A DNA stretch of 64,000 bases from CAYYUA01 sp964542585 (GTDB taxonomy: Bacteria; Bacteroidota; Bacteroidia; CAILMK01; CAYYUA01): positions 1 through 64,000 of the forward strand of contig CAZIUI010000014.1 of NCBI GenBank assembly GCA_964542585.1, in the 5' to 3' direction. A model generated the notes under the pieces. The model saw only the letters and a list, made by a program, of their open reading frames with translations. It did no database searches and was not told where the DNA came from. Positions 18,138 through 26,908 of this stretch are shown here, one piece after another (positions within the stretch are counted from its first letter, which is position 1; each line of letters opens with the position of its first letter). The position numbers were made by a program, and so were the translations under genes.

Positions 18138-18168
18138 GGTATGCTTTTTTGATCCGGTTAATAAATAG

Positions 18169-18211
18169 CTTTCATGAAAGCCTCATAAGGGGATTTAAAA
18201 AGGCTTTCATG
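18169..18211. promoter_or_regulatory. Palindrome and hairpin before the TonB receptor gene
   Basis: CTTTCATGAAAG (18169-18180) is a perfect 12-base palindrome, and its right half, CATGAAAGCCT (18173-18183), also pairs with AGGCTTTCATG (18201-18211) across 17 bases. The two alternative pairings lie 32-74 bases upstream of the receptor ATG, in the gap after the His/Cys-rich gene. It could be a repressor operator or an RNA switch in the leader; a plain terminator is less likely because no T run follows. Confidence 0.45.
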
Positions 18212-18238
18212 GCAATGGATGTGAATGTACTTATAGGA

Positions 18239-18562
18239 TTACCGGATCAAATAGGGCGGGCCGCGCTTGAAGGGGAGGTGAGCGGTTTTAACAACAACCG
18301 GTGCAGAGGGGATCGCTGTTAATAAGGATTCCCGTGGTATGGCATCAATGGTAAATGCCTCACCACTTATAAAAGTATGGGGTGTATGCCAGTCACATAC
18401 GAGGCATTCTTCATCTTCATGGTCTAAGTGGGCATCATGTTCGCAATGAAAAGTTTCTACGGTTTTCTCATTCCCTTCATGGTAGTGCCAAAGGGCTGGT
18501 GGAAACGTCACCCATGCCAGCAAAACCAATAAGGATATAGCTATGGAGCGGTGGAAAACCAT
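18239..18562 (-). CDS. Small exported His/Cys-rich protein
   Basis: 107 residues from the ATG at 18562; a GTG start at 18622 would add 20 residues. MVFHRSIAISLLVLLAWVTF is a signal-like hydrophobic segment. The mature part begins with a cluster of possible metal ligands: HYHEG, then CEHDAHLDHEDEECLVCDWH. Two CxxC-like and many His residues suggest a periplasmic metal-binding protein, and comparable small proteins precede metal-related TonB receptors in Bacteroidota. The TonB receptor gene lies 101 bases downstream on the same strand. Family not recognised with certainty. Confidence 0.65.
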   Translation of the reverse strand: MVFHRSIAISLLVLLAWVTFPPALWHYHEGNEKTVETFHCEHDAHLDHEDEECLVCDWHTPHTFISGEAFTIDAIPRESLLTAIPSAPVVVKTAHLPFKRGPPYLIR

Positions 18563-18567
18563 TATTG

Positions 18568-18575
18568 CAAAAGTA
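18568..18575 (-). promoter_or_regulatory. Bacteroidota -7 element TACTTTTG
   Basis: Minus-strand TACTTTTG, identical to the element before sprE and hutI, five bases upstream of the ATG at 18562. If real, the message is nearly leaderless and the longer GTG-started protein is excluded. Confidence 0.4.
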
Positions 18576-18778
18576 AAAACCAACGAGTTAATTAATTTTT
18601 TTGAATTAAATTCATTTTTCACTGAAGATTAAGGGTTAGGGAACATGGCTTTATGCAAACAGCCAATGAAAGCAGTTCCGAACCTTATCCTTAATACCTT
18701 GGTTCAAAAGGTGCCATTATAAGTGCTTTGCTTGATAAGGCACTCAGCATCCTACCTTAATTAACAAATGATAAAACC

Positions 18779-20047
18779 ATGAATAAACGAGAAGAAGATT
18801 CCGAAGCGCTCCATTATCATGCTTTCCCAAAGCCAGGGAAGGTTTCCATAGCTCCAACCAAATCCACCAATTCCCAAGCTGATCTTTCGCTTGCATATTC
18901 CCCGGGTGTAGCAGAGCCTTGTGAAGCCATTGCATCTGATCAAACAGATGTTTACCAGTATACCAATAAATCCAATACGGTTGCTGTTATCTCCGATGGT
19001 TCTGCCGTTTTGGGCCTTGGAAATATTGGTCCGCTGGCATCTAAACCTGTTATGGAAGGAAAAGCAGTGCTGTTTAAAATTTACGGTGGGGTGGACGTCT
19101 ATGACTTAGAATTAAGTACTACAAGTCCTAGCGCTTTTGTGGAAGCTGTCAAGAGTCTGGAGCCTACTTTTGGGGGTATCAACCTGGAAGACATCAAGAG
19201 TCCTGAATGTTTTGAAATAGAGGATCGCCTTAAAAAAGAAATGGGCATCCCTGTCATGCATGATGATCAGCATGGGACCGCTATCATTACAGGGGCTGCA
19301 CTTTTGAATGCTTTAAAAGTGAATGAAAAAAAGCCTGAGGACCTTAAAGTGGTAGTTAATGGAGCAGGGGCAGCGGCAGTTGCTAGTGCCAAGTTTTTCA
19401 AAAGCCTGGGGGTACAGGAAGGGAATTTAATAATGGCCGATAGCAAAGGAGTTATTCATCAAGACCGTGATGAGTTATCATCTATAAAGCAAGAGTTTGC
19501 CACTCATAAACCCATAAGCTCCTTAGCAGAAGCTTTAAAAGGAGCAGATGTTTTCTTGGGACTTTCGGTCGGGAACATCATTTCGGAATCAATGCTAAAA
19601 AGCATGGCAGAGCAACCGATCGTTTTTGCTTTAGCCAACCCAACTCCGGAGATAGATTATACAAAAGCTAAGCATGTAAGGGAAGATGTTATGATTGCAA
19701 CGGGACGCAGTGATTTCCCCAACCAAGTAAACAATGTTTTAGGCTTCCCCTATATTTTTCGTGGTGCGCTGGATGTTCGTGCAAAATCAATCAACGAAGC
19801 CATGAAAGTCTCGGCTGCCAAAGCCATTGCACAAATTGCAAGGGAGCCTGTTCCGACTTCTATTCTAGAAACTTATGGGCTTAAAGAGCTCTCGTTCGGT
19901 GCTGATTATTTAATCCCTAAGCCAATGGATAACCGCCTTATCAAACGGGTATCCCCGGCTGTGGCCAAAGCGGCTATAGACACCAATGCCTGCCGGTACC
20001 CGATAACAGATTGGGAAGCTTATCAGCAATTCCTGGCCAATCAATAG
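18779..20047 (+). CDS. Malic enzyme, short form
   Basis: 422 residues. It decarboxylates malate to pyruvate with reduction of NAD(P). N-terminal malic domain: LAYSPGVAEPCEAI, then SDGSAVLGLGNIGP, the metal-binding segment MHDDQHGTAI and a Rossmann motif VVNGAGAAAVASAKFF. The C-terminal phosphotransacetylase-like domain that makes the common Bacteroidota MaeB-type enzyme about 760 residues long is absent; the protein stops soon after the NAD(P) domain, like the short enzymes of archaea and Firmicutes. Cofactor preference cannot be read. ATG at 18779 is the start; a GH113-like gene follows after nine bases. Confidence 0.92.
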   Translation: MNKREEDSEALHYHAFPKPGKVSIAPTKSTNSQADLSLAYSPGVAEPCEAIASDQTDVYQYTNKSNTVAVISDGSAVLGLGNIGPLASKPVMEGKAVLFKIYGGVDVYDLELSTTSPSAFVEAVKSLEPTFGGINLEDIKSPECFEIEDRLKKEMGIPVMHDDQHGTAIITGAALLNALKVNEKKPEDLKVVVNGAGAAAVASAKFFKSLGVQEGNLIMADSKGVIHQDRDELSSIKQEFATHKPISSLAEALKGADVFLGLSVGNIISESMLKSMAEQPIVFALANPTPEIDYTKAKHVREDVMIATGRSDFPNQVNNVLGFPYIFRGALDVRAKSINEAMKVSAAKAIAQIAREPVPTSILETYGLKELSFGADYLIPKPMDNRLIKRVSPAVAKAAIDTNACRYPITDWEAYQQFLANQ

Positions 20048-20056
20048 AAATTGAAA

Positions 20057-21073
20057 ATGAGGATAGCATTTCTCCTTATCCAGTGCATTACCTTTTTTGG
20101 AACCATTCCAAACTTACAGGGGCAAGCACATGAGGACCATCCAATTTTTAATGGGGTTTGCTTGAAAGCTCCAAGGGAACCATTTCAGGGTAATCCCTTC
20201 AGGCCTGTAAAGAATATCCGGGCCAATGCAGTGGCTGTGGTACCCTATGCTTTTTGTGAGCCCGATGATCCACGGGTTCGTTATGATTACCAGCAGCAAT
20301 GGTGGGGAGAAACCCTTAAAGGTGTGCGAAAAACATTGAAATATGCTCACGAGAAAAATCTGAAGGTTAACCTTAAACCGCATTTATGGGTTGGAGGTGA
20401 AGGTTGGCCAGGCGCTTTAGCTTTTAGCAGTGAAGAAGCACAGACTACCTGGCAGCAAACTTATCGATCCTATATTATGCAGATGGCCAAGGTTGCCGGT
20501 AGGCACAATGTAGCCATGTTTACCATTGGTACCGAATGCAAAAAGCTTGTTCAGCGTTTTCCTGGTTACTGGAGGGATTTGATCCGGGACATCAGAGCTG
20601 TTTACGATGGTAAAGTCACCTACCAAGCCAATTGGGACAACGTAAAAAAAGTGGCTTTTTGGGATCAATTGGATTACATAAGTGTGAGCGGCTATTTTCC
20701 CCTAAAAGCAGACCCCACCCAAAAAGCCCTAAAGGATGCATGGAAACCCTATATTGCTAAGCTAAAACGTATACATTTGGCTTATGATAAGCCGGTTATT
20801 TTCGGTGAGTATGGGTACTGCAGTAAAGATGGGGCGCTAGCAAACCCCTGGAAGGGTGCCCGAAGTGACCCTGCTCCTGTCAACCTGGAATTACAAAAAG
20901 CAGCGTATAAGGGATTATATGAGGCGATTTGGGGTAAAAAATGGTTCCATGGTGGATTTTTGTGGAAATGGCATCCACGGCATCAAAAAGCTGGTGGGCA
21001 GGATGATCCGGGTTTTACACCGCAGCGAAAGCCTGTTCAGCAGGTCATTAAAGATTACTATGAAACTTTTTAA
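20057..21073 (+). CDS. GH113-like glycoside hydrolase
   Basis: 338 residues from the ATG at 20057 (a TTG lies two codons upstream). A signal peptide runs to about residue 24 (cleavage after GQA). The rest is a TIM-barrel of the GH113 type: the predicted acid/base is Glu160 in FTIGTECKKL and the nucleophile Glu251 in PVIFGEYGY, with HLWVGGEGWPG and GGFLWKWHPRH as flanking family blocks. GH113 includes beta-1,4-mannanases; the true substrate is unknown. It sits between malic enzyme and maf, not in a polysaccharide-utilisation locus. Confidence 0.82.
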   Translation: MRIAFLLIQCITFFGTIPNLQGQAHEDHPIFNGVCLKAPREPFQGNPFRPVKNIRANAVAVVPYAFCEPDDPRVRYDYQQQWWGETLKGVRKTLKYAHEKNLKVNLKPHLWVGGEGWPGALAFSSEEAQTTWQQTYRSYIMQMAKVAGRHNVAMFTIGTECKKLVQRFPGYWRDLIRDIRAVYDGKVTYQANWDNVKKVAFWDQLDYISVSGYFPLKADPTQKALKDAWKPYIAKLKRIHLAYDKPVIFGEYGYCSKDGALANPWKGARSDPAPVNLELQKAAYKGLYEAIWGKKWFHGGFLWKWHPRHQKAGGQDDPGFTPQRKPVQQVIKDYYETF

Positions 21074-21124
21074 AGTTAAGGATTTACCCAAAATTGCTCA
21101 TTGGTAAAAAGCTGGTTTAAGGGA

Positions 21125-21715
21125 ATGGCCATTACATTACAAAAACCATTGATTTTAGCATCTGCAAGCCCAAGGCGGCAGCAGATACTCCAGGAAGCTG
21201 GGGTTCCCTTTACTGTTCAGCCATCTTCGGTTGATGAAACTTACCCAGATCACTTTCAGGTTACGGAAATACCGATCCACTTATCGGAAAAAAAAGCCCG
21301 TGACTTTAAAGATTCAATAAATGCTCAGCTTGTTCTTGCCGCGGATACCATTGTAACCATGGATAACAAGGTCCTGGAAAAGCCTGCCAATGCGGAAGAT
21401 GCCAAAGCTTATCTGGATCAGTTATCCGGACGCTCGCATACCGTTATAACCGGTGTTTGCATTTTAACAGCAACAACGCAGGAGAGCTTTTACGAAGCAA
21501 CTGAGGTGACTTTTCGCACCTTAACAGCTCCTGAAATCAACTACTATATTGATGCTTGTGAACCCTATGATAAAGCCGGAGCTTACGGTATACAGGAGTG
21601 GATAGGAGTAATTGGGGTTGAAAGTGTAAGCGGCTCTTATTGGAATGTTATAGGACTCCCGATTGAAACTGTCTTCCAACGACTAAAAAATGTAGGAGGG
21701 CTAGCCATACGCTAG
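21125..21715 (+). CDS. maf: Maf-family nucleoside triphosphate pyrophosphatase
   Basis: 196 residues from the ATG at 21125; a TTG eight codons earlier is less likely because the family begins MxxxxxLILASASPRR. It hydrolyses non-canonical or canonical NTPs to NMP and pyrophosphate. Visible motifs: ASASPRRQQIL, DETYP, ADTIVTMDNKVLEKP and the C-terminal YDKAGAYGIQEW. The gene ends inside a palindrome (AGGGCTAGC...GCTAGCCCT) and converges on atpG. Confidence 0.93.
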   Translation: MAITLQKPLILASASPRRQQILQEAGVPFTVQPSSVDETYPDHFQVTEIPIHLSEKKARDFKDSINAQLVLAADTIVTMDNKVLEKPANAEDAKAYLDQLSGRSHTVITGVCILTATTQESFYEATEVTFRTLTAPEINYYIDACEPYDKAGAYGIQEWIGVIGVESVSGSYWNVIGLPIETVFQRLKNVGGLAIR

Positions 21716-21719
21716 CCCT
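21698..21719. terminator. Hairpin at the maf stop codon
   Basis: AGGGCTAGC and GCTAGCCCT face each other around a four-base loop, with the maf TAG inside the second arm. No T run follows on the plus strand; on the minus strand a short T run comes after about seven bases. It may weakly terminate the maf or ATP synthase transcripts. Confidence 0.35.
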
Positions 21720-21762
21720 AACCTTAGTCATCAATTCGGCAGGCAGAGCAATGACTGTTAGT

Positions 21763-22689
21763 TTAACCGGCCAAGGCTTCCGCTCCACCCACAATTTCTG
21801 AAAGTTCTTTAGTAATAGCAGCTTGCCGTGCTTTGTTGTATTGAAGCTGAAGGTCATTGACCAATTCCTCAGCATTTTCAGTAGCATTGTCCATAGCTGT
21901 CATTCTTGCGCCATGCTCTGAAGCACTGGAATCCAACACATCCTTGTAAAATGTGATCTGAAGACTTTTGGGTACTAAATTCTCAAGTATACCTTCTTTA
22001 GAAGGATCAAAGATGTAATCATACTTAAAGTTACTACCGTTCTGATCTTCTGAGGGGAGGTCAGTTGCTCGCGACTGATCACCTAGATCTTCGATGCTTG
22101 TTATAGGTAGGAACTGCTGTACTTGAGTGAAATAAGTAGCCGCATTTTTAAACCAATTGTAAATGATAATTACCCGGTCATAGGTGCCTTCCGAATACCA
22201 GTTAATAATGCGATTGGCTATTTCATTAGATTCATCATAGGTAGGCTTGTTGAAAAAATTGGTATAGGCATCTACAATGGAGTAATCCAGCTTTTTCAAG
22301 CTCTCGTAACCCCTTTTACCGATGCACATCAGGTCTACTTTTCCGGCCTTATGTAATTGGGAGTATTGCTTCTTAACTACACTGTGCAGCTGCTTCTGTA
22401 CATTACTGTTAAAAGCCCCGCACAAACCTTTGTCAGCGGTCATTGGAACGATCAGCACACGATTCAGATCCCGTTCTTCGAAGTACTTACTAAAAGCACT
22501 TGATTCCTCCATGCTATCGGAAACATGTTGCGTAATATCGTGTAGTTTACGCGCATAGGGACGAATCTGTTGAATAGCAGTTTGGGCTTTCCGAAGCTTG
22601 GCAGCAGAAACCATTTTCATGGCATTGGTGATCTGCTGCGTGTTTTTAACCGAGGCTATGCGGTTCCGGATTTCTTTAAGGCTACTCAT
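21763..22689 (-). CDS. atpG: ATP synthase F1 subunit gamma
   Basis: 308 residues, the rotating central stalk that couples proton flow to catalysis. The N-terminal helix MSSLKEIRNRIASVKNTQQI and the C-terminal helix ATENAEELVNDLQLQYNKAR, ending AITKELSEIVGGAEAL, are the conserved coiled-coil pair. The segment in the middle is slightly longer than in E. coli (287 residues). It is the last gene of the operon here; atpD and atpC do not follow, which agrees with the split arrangement usual in Bacteroidota. Confidence 0.95.
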   Translation of the reverse strand: MSSLKEIRNRIASVKNTQQITNAMKMVSAAKLRKAQTAIQQIRPYARKLHDITQHVSDSMEESSAFSKYFEERDLNRVLIVPMTADKGLCGAFNSNVQKQLHSVVKKQYSQLHKAGKVDLMCIGKRGYESLKKLDYSIVDAYTNFFNKPTYDESNEIANRIINWYSEGTYDRVIIIYNWFKNAATYFTQVQQFLPITSIEDLGDQSRATDLPSEDQNGSNFKYDYIFDPSKEGILENLVPKSLQITFYKDVLDSSASEHGARMTAMDNATENAEELVNDLQLQYNKARQAAITKELSEIVGGAEALAG

Positions 22690-22755
22690 GCGGCAAAATT
22701 TCTGATTAAAAATCCGGCCTTAGCATTGAAGAATGCTAAGGCCTAAGGAGGTTAT

Positions 22756-24351
22756 TTAAGCTTCTTCCGGTGTGACTTCGTAAGTGGTTTTGATATCGTT
22801 TGCCACATCCTTAATGGCCTTTTCAATATCTTCTTTCCACTCGCCAGCACGAATACGGTCTAATACTTCCCGGTTCCGGTTTTCCATCATTTGGAGGAAA
22901 TCCCGCTCAAATTCGGTGACCTTTTCAGAAGGAATATGCTGTAGGAGACCCTTGGTTCCGCAGTAAAGGATGGCTACCTGTTTCTCAACAGGGATAGGCG
23001 CATTTTCCCCTTGCTTCAGGATCTCAACGTTACGGGCCCCTTTATCAAGGATCTGTTTCGTTGACGGATCCAGATCTGAGCCGAACTTGGCAAATGCTTC
23101 CAGCTCACGGTACTGAGCAAGGTCAAGCTTAAGCGTTCCGGCGGTCTTCTTCATGGGTTTAATCTGGGCACTTCCTCCAACACGCGAAACCGAAATTCCA
23201 ACGTTAATGGCAGGCCTTACCCCGGAGTTGAATAGCTCTGTTTCCAGGAATATCTGGCCATCGGTAATAGAAATAACGTTAGTAGGAATGTAGGCGGAAA
23301 CGTCTCCGGCTTGGGTTTCCACAATGGGGAGTGCGGTAAGCGATCCACCGCCCTTTGCCTGATCTTTAATGGATTCCGGTAAATCGTTCATATTCTGAAC
23401 CAAATGGTCGCTGCTTATAACCTTACAGGCCCTTTCCAAAAGGCGAGAGTGAAGGTAAAAAACATCACCTGGATAGGCTTCACGTCCTGGTGGGCGCCTT
23501 AATAACAGTGAAACCTCACGGTAAGCGACCGCTTGTTTGGAAAGGTCGTCATAAACCAACAGGGCCGAGCGTCCGGTATCCCGGTAAAATTCCCCGATAG
23601 CACAGCCCGTAAATGGTGCGTAGAATTGGAGAGGAGCTGGGTCGGCTGCACTAGCTGCTACCACTACCGTATAGTCCATCGCACCATTCTCCTCTAAGGT
23701 CTTGACCGTTTGGGCAATTGTTGAATTCTTTTGACCAGTGGCTACGTAAATGCAGAAAACAGGCTCCCCATTTTCGTAATTTTTCCGTTGGTTGATAATG
23801 GTATCAATACCTATGGTACTCTTACCCGTCTGGCGGTCACCAATGATAAGTTCCCGCTGACCACGCCCTATAGGAATAATAGAATCAATGGATTTGATAC
23901 CGGTCTGAAGCGGTTCTTCAACAGGTTCCCTGTAAATAACACCCGGAGCTTTCCGCTCGATGGGCATTTCATAAACTTCCCCACCAATTTCACCTTTTCC
24001 ATCAATGGGTTGGCCCAAAGGATTCACTACCCGGCCTACCATCTTTTCACCTACCTGAACGGATGCAATTTTACGGGTCCGCTTAACATTGGAACCTTCC
24101 GTAATCCCTTCGTCATCGCCTAAGAGAACTCCGCCAACATTATCCTCTTCAAGGTTAAGAACAATGCCTTGCGTGCCATTCTCAAATTCAATGAGCTCTC
24201 CGGATTGCACCGCATTCAGGCCGTAAATACGGGCAATACCATCCCCTACCTGCAGCACAGTACCAACCTCTTGGAGATCTTCGGCCGTTTTTTGACCGGC
24301 CAGCTCTTCTCTTAGTATGTCAGAAACTTCGTTGGGTTTTAAACCAGCCAT
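22756..24351 (-). CDS. atpA: ATP synthase F1 subunit alpha
   Basis: 531 residues. Non-catalytic nucleotide-binding subunit of the F1 hexamer. The P-loop GDRQTGKST lies at about residues 171-179, the Walker B region is ALLVYDDLSKQA, and the arginine-finger region VGGSAQIKPMKKTAGTLK is near the middle of the C-terminal half. The N-terminal segment covers the delta-binding helix and the beta-barrel. Spacing to atpH (28 bases) and to atpG (66 bases) fits one operon. Confidence 0.98.
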   Translation of the reverse strand: MAGLKPNEVSDILREELAGQKTAEDLQEVGTVLQVGDGIARIYGLNAVQSGELIEFENGTQGIVLNLEEDNVGGVLLGDDEGITEGSNVKRTRKIASVQVGEKMVGRVVNPLGQPIDGKGEIGGEVYEMPIERKAPGVIYREPVEEPLQTGIKSIDSIIPIGRGQRELIIGDRQTGKSTIGIDTIINQRKNYENGEPVFCIYVATGQKNSTIAQTVKTLEENGAMDYTVVVAASAADPAPLQFYAPFTGCAIGEFYRDTGRSALLVYDDLSKQAVAYREVSLLLRRPPGREAYPGDVFYLHSRLLERACKVISSDHLVQNMNDLPESIKDQAKGGGSLTALPIVETQAGDVSAYIPTNVISITDGQIFLETELFNSGVRPAINVGISVSRVGGSAQIKPMKKTAGTLKLDLAQYRELEAFAKFGSDLDPSTKQILDKGARNVEILKQGENAPIPVEKQVAILYCGTKGLLQHIPSEKVTEFERDFLQMMENRNREVLDRIRAGEWKEDIEKAIKDVANDIKTTYEVTPEEA

Positions 24352-24379
24352 GATAATTAAATTTATTTTGTTTAAATGA

Positions 24380-24922
24380 TTACTTCAGGGTTTGGCGCAG
24401 ATTTTTTAGCTGCGATGCTACGCTTTTATCCAGAAGCTTATCCTCAAATTGCAGCATGAATCCACCTAGCAAGGACTGATCTTGCTCAGTGGATAATTCT
24501 ATAGTGATATCATTGTTGCTTTTGATCCGCTTAATGATCTCCTTAAGCTGATCTTGAATTTCTGGTTTAAGGGAGGTTACGGAATAGACCTTAGCATCCA
24601 CGATACTTTTAATCTGCTTGTATTGGCTAATAACCCGTTTGAAAATCGAAATTAGCAATTCCCCCCTCTGATGATTGATGACAAGCTTTAGAAAATTATT
24701 GGTAGTGTCCTTAAGTTGGCTACCAAAGACGCGCTCAACTATGTTTAGCTTTTTACGCTGAGGAACCACCGGATTGCTTAATGCCAGGCTCACTTCCCGG
24801 TTCTTTTTACAGATCTCCAGGAAAGCCAAGGCATCTTGATGAATATCTTCCAAAATGCTATTTTCCTGCGCAATGGTTACCAGGGAGCGAGCGTAGCGGT
24901 TAGCTACTCTTGAGTCCGACAT
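24380..24922 (-). CDS. atpH: ATP synthase F1 subunit delta
   Basis: 180 residues. It joins the F1 head to the peripheral stalk. Family blocks are the N-terminal VANRYARSLVTIAQENSIL and the C-terminal DQSLLGGFMLQFEDKLLDKS, followed by the short helix SQLKNLRQTL. Its ATG is 11 bases after the atpF stop, and atpA starts 28 bases downstream. Confidence 0.95.
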   Translation of the reverse strand: MSDSRVANRYARSLVTIAQENSILEDIHQDALAFLEICKKNREVSLALSNPVVPQRKKLNIVERVFGSQLKDTTNNFLKLVINHQRGELLISIFKRVISQYKQIKSIVDAKVYSVTSLKPEIQDQLKEIIKRIKSNNDITIELSTEQDQSLLGGFMLQFEDKLLDKSVASQLKNLRQTLK

Positions 24923-24933
24923 AAAATTATGGG

Positions 24934-25428
24934 TTAATTAGCGCGGGTTTGTTGAATGTATTGCTGAACGAGCTCTTCTTGCTTATTATTCTTTTGCAGT
25001 TCTTCTTGCAAGATTTTGGAGGCGATATCTACCGATATATCCGCAACTTGGTTTTTCAACTCCTCAAATGCTTGAGCTCGTTCTTTTTCAATATCCCTGT
25101 AAGCTTGGTCTTTTATTTTCTGAGCCTCTTTTTGGGCTTCAGCTTTCGCATCGCTGATCATTTGCTCCTTGGTTTCACGGGCCTCTTTAAGGATTTGATC
25201 CCTTTCCTGTTTAGCTTCCTTGATAAGCTTATCATTTTCAGCTTTCAGGTTATTAACTTCTTCTCTTGCTTTATTAGCTTCATCCAGGGCATCCTGTATA
25301 GATTGCTCCCGGGTTTTCAAAGCGTTTACAATAGGGTTCCAGGCTTTTTTGGAAAGAATCCACAAAACAATCAGGAATGCAACTAGCGTCCAAACAAACA
25401 GTCCTAAATCTGGTAAAAGGAGATCCAT
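24934..25428 (-). CDS. atpF: ATP synthase F0 subunit b
   Basis: 164 residues. One N-terminal membrane helix (LGLFVWTLVAFLIVLWIL, about residues 8-25) followed by a long, highly charged Glu/Lys/Ala coiled coil and a short C-terminal region. Together with delta it forms the peripheral stalk that holds the F1 head still. Between atpE (85 bases upstream) and atpH (11 bases downstream). Confidence 0.95.
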   Translation of the reverse strand: MDLLLPDLGLFVWTLVAFLIVLWILSKKAWNPIVNALKTREQSIQDALDEANKAREEVNNLKAENDKLIKEAKQERDQILKEARETKEQMISDAKAEAQKEAQKIKDQAYRDIEKERAQAFEELKNQVADISVDIASKILQEELQKNNKQEELVQQYIQQTRAN

Positions 25429-25513
25429 TTCTTTAATTTTTTAGTGCTTTTAATAAAAGCCTTACCACCAGCCAACCGCTGATGGTAAGACTGATTAATG
25501 AGGTTGTTGCCAA

Positions 25514-25765
25514 TTAAAGCAGGACACCAAGCAGACAAATAATGGCAGCAAACAGGGCAACTCCTTCAACAAGGGCTGCTGTAATGATCATATTTGTCCG
25601 GATGTCACCAGCCATTTCTGGTTGCCGGGCAATTGATTCAAGGGCACTGCCGCCAATGCGGCCAATGCCAATCCCTGCGCCAATGGCTGCAAGGCCTGCA
25701 CCAATGCCAGCGCCAATTAAGGCGATGTTTCCTTCAATGGCTAACAACATGATTTCTAAAATCAT
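25514..25765 (-). CDS. atpE: ATP synthase F0 subunit c
   Basis: 83 residues, two membrane helices. The glycine-rich first helix (IGAGLAAIGAGIGIG) and the polar loop ARQPEM are canonical. The ion-carrying glutamate is in ALVEGVALF in the second helix. It lacks the Gln in helix 1 and the Ser/Thr after the glutamate that mark sodium-binding c-rings, so proton coupling is expected. ATG at 25765; an internal ATG five codons later gives a near-identical protein. Confidence 0.96.
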   Translation of the reverse strand: MILEIMLLAIEGNIALIGAGIGAGLAAIGAGIGIGRIGGSALESIARQPEMAGDIRTNMIITAALVEGVALFAAIICLLGVLL

Positions 25766-25807
25766 AAAAAGGTATTTAAAAGGTTAAAAAAAACGAGTTC
25801 ATCAACT

Positions 25808-26908
25808 TTAAGTAGCAGATTGTTCCCTTTCTAATGCTTCTTCGGCTTCTACATCTTCATGATGATCAGCAACCGCTTCACCAATGAAAAGGCCTGAAAG
25901 CATAGCAAAGATGTAAGCCTGAATAAACGCTACTAATAGCTCAAGGAAGTACAAGAAAATGGTGAATAATAAGGAAACAGGCGCCACAACTGCATAACCA
26001 ATAACCTCACTTTGTTGCCCAAGGACAAAAATGAGGGAAACGACACTAAGGATTAGGATGTGGCCTGCTGTAATATTGGCAAAAAGCCGCACCGTGAGGG
26101 CAAAAGGTTTAGTAAAAATGCCGATAAATTCTATAATCGGCATTAAGGGAAAAACTTTCAACGCCATGGGAACGCCAGGCGTGTTAAATATGTGTTTCCA
26201 GTAATGCTTATTACTGCTAAAGATAATGGTAAAAAAGGTTATCAGAGACAGGCACAAGGTTACCGTGATATCGCCCGTAACGTTAGCCGCTCCAGGTAAT
26301 AAACCGAGAAGGTTGTTAATCCAAATGAAAAAGAAAACAGAAATAATATAAGGAAAGTATTTAAGCCATTTCTTTCCAATTGTTGGCTTTGCAACCTCAT
26401 CCTTAATGAAAAGGATCACCGGTTCAAGTAAAGATTGTAGACCGCTAGGAGCTGACTTAGGATGTTGCTTGTACCGTTTAGCAACACTGAGGAAAATCCA
26501 TAGCATTAGAGCAATGCTAATGAACATGGCAAAGACGTTCTTGGTAATGGACAAGTCATAAACGCCGGCCCCTGATTGGTGCTTTATAGTACCGTGATCC
26601 AGCTTAAATCCCCTGTAGGTATTATCTTCAGCTTTGTATAAGTGCTTACTTGAAAATGATACCAACCCTTCTTTAGGGGTGTAAAGAATCATTGGGAAGT
26701 GAAGAGTTGCATGAAAATCACCAAGGGTAAAAAAGTGCCATTTATACTCATCCTGAACGTGATGTATAATGACCTCCCCCGGATTAAAATCCGTGCCGGA
26801 ATCTTTTTTATCGGAACTACCAAAGCTTTGTAAGGGCGTTGAAAAGAAAAATATAAAAATTGTTATTGTGCAGAGTGCCCGAATGGAGAGTGTTATGGCT
26901 TTCTTCAA
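25808..26908 (-). CDS. atpB: ATP synthase F0 subunit a, with long N-terminal extension
   Basis: 366 residues against about 270 in E. coli. The extra N-terminal part is a signal-like hydrophobic segment followed by a periplasmic segment of about 90 residues (a usual Bacteroidota feature). The essential arginine is in ALTVRLFANITAGH, and the C-terminal helix carries AFIQAYIFAMLSGLFIGEA. The start is TTG overlapping the TGA of the upstream gene (ATTGA). It ends in an acidic tail (HHEDVEAEEALERE). Confidence 0.92.
   Translation of the reverse strand: MKKAITLSIRALCTITIFIFFFSTPLQSFGSSDKKDSGTDFNPGEVIIHHVQDEYKWHFFTLGDFHATLHFPMILYTPKEGLVSFSSKHLYKAEDNTYRGFKLDHGTIKHQSGAGVYDLSITKNVFAMFISIALMLWIFLSVAKRYKQHPKSAPSGLQSLLEPVILFIKDEVAKPTIGKKWLKYFPYIISVFFFIWINNLLGLLPGAANVTGDITVTLCLSLITFFTIIFSSNKHYWKHIFNTPGVPMALKVFPLMPIIEFIGIFTKPFALTVRLFANITAGHILILSVVSLIFVLGQQSEVIGYAVVAPVSLLFTIFLYFLELLVAFIQAYIFAMLSGLFIGEAVADHHEDVEAEEALEREQSAT

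Noticed and set aside
21763..26908. Absence of atpD and atpC as a sign of a broken ATP synthase
   Set aside because: Bacteroidota normally encode beta and epsilon subunits at a separate locus; all other subunits are intact.
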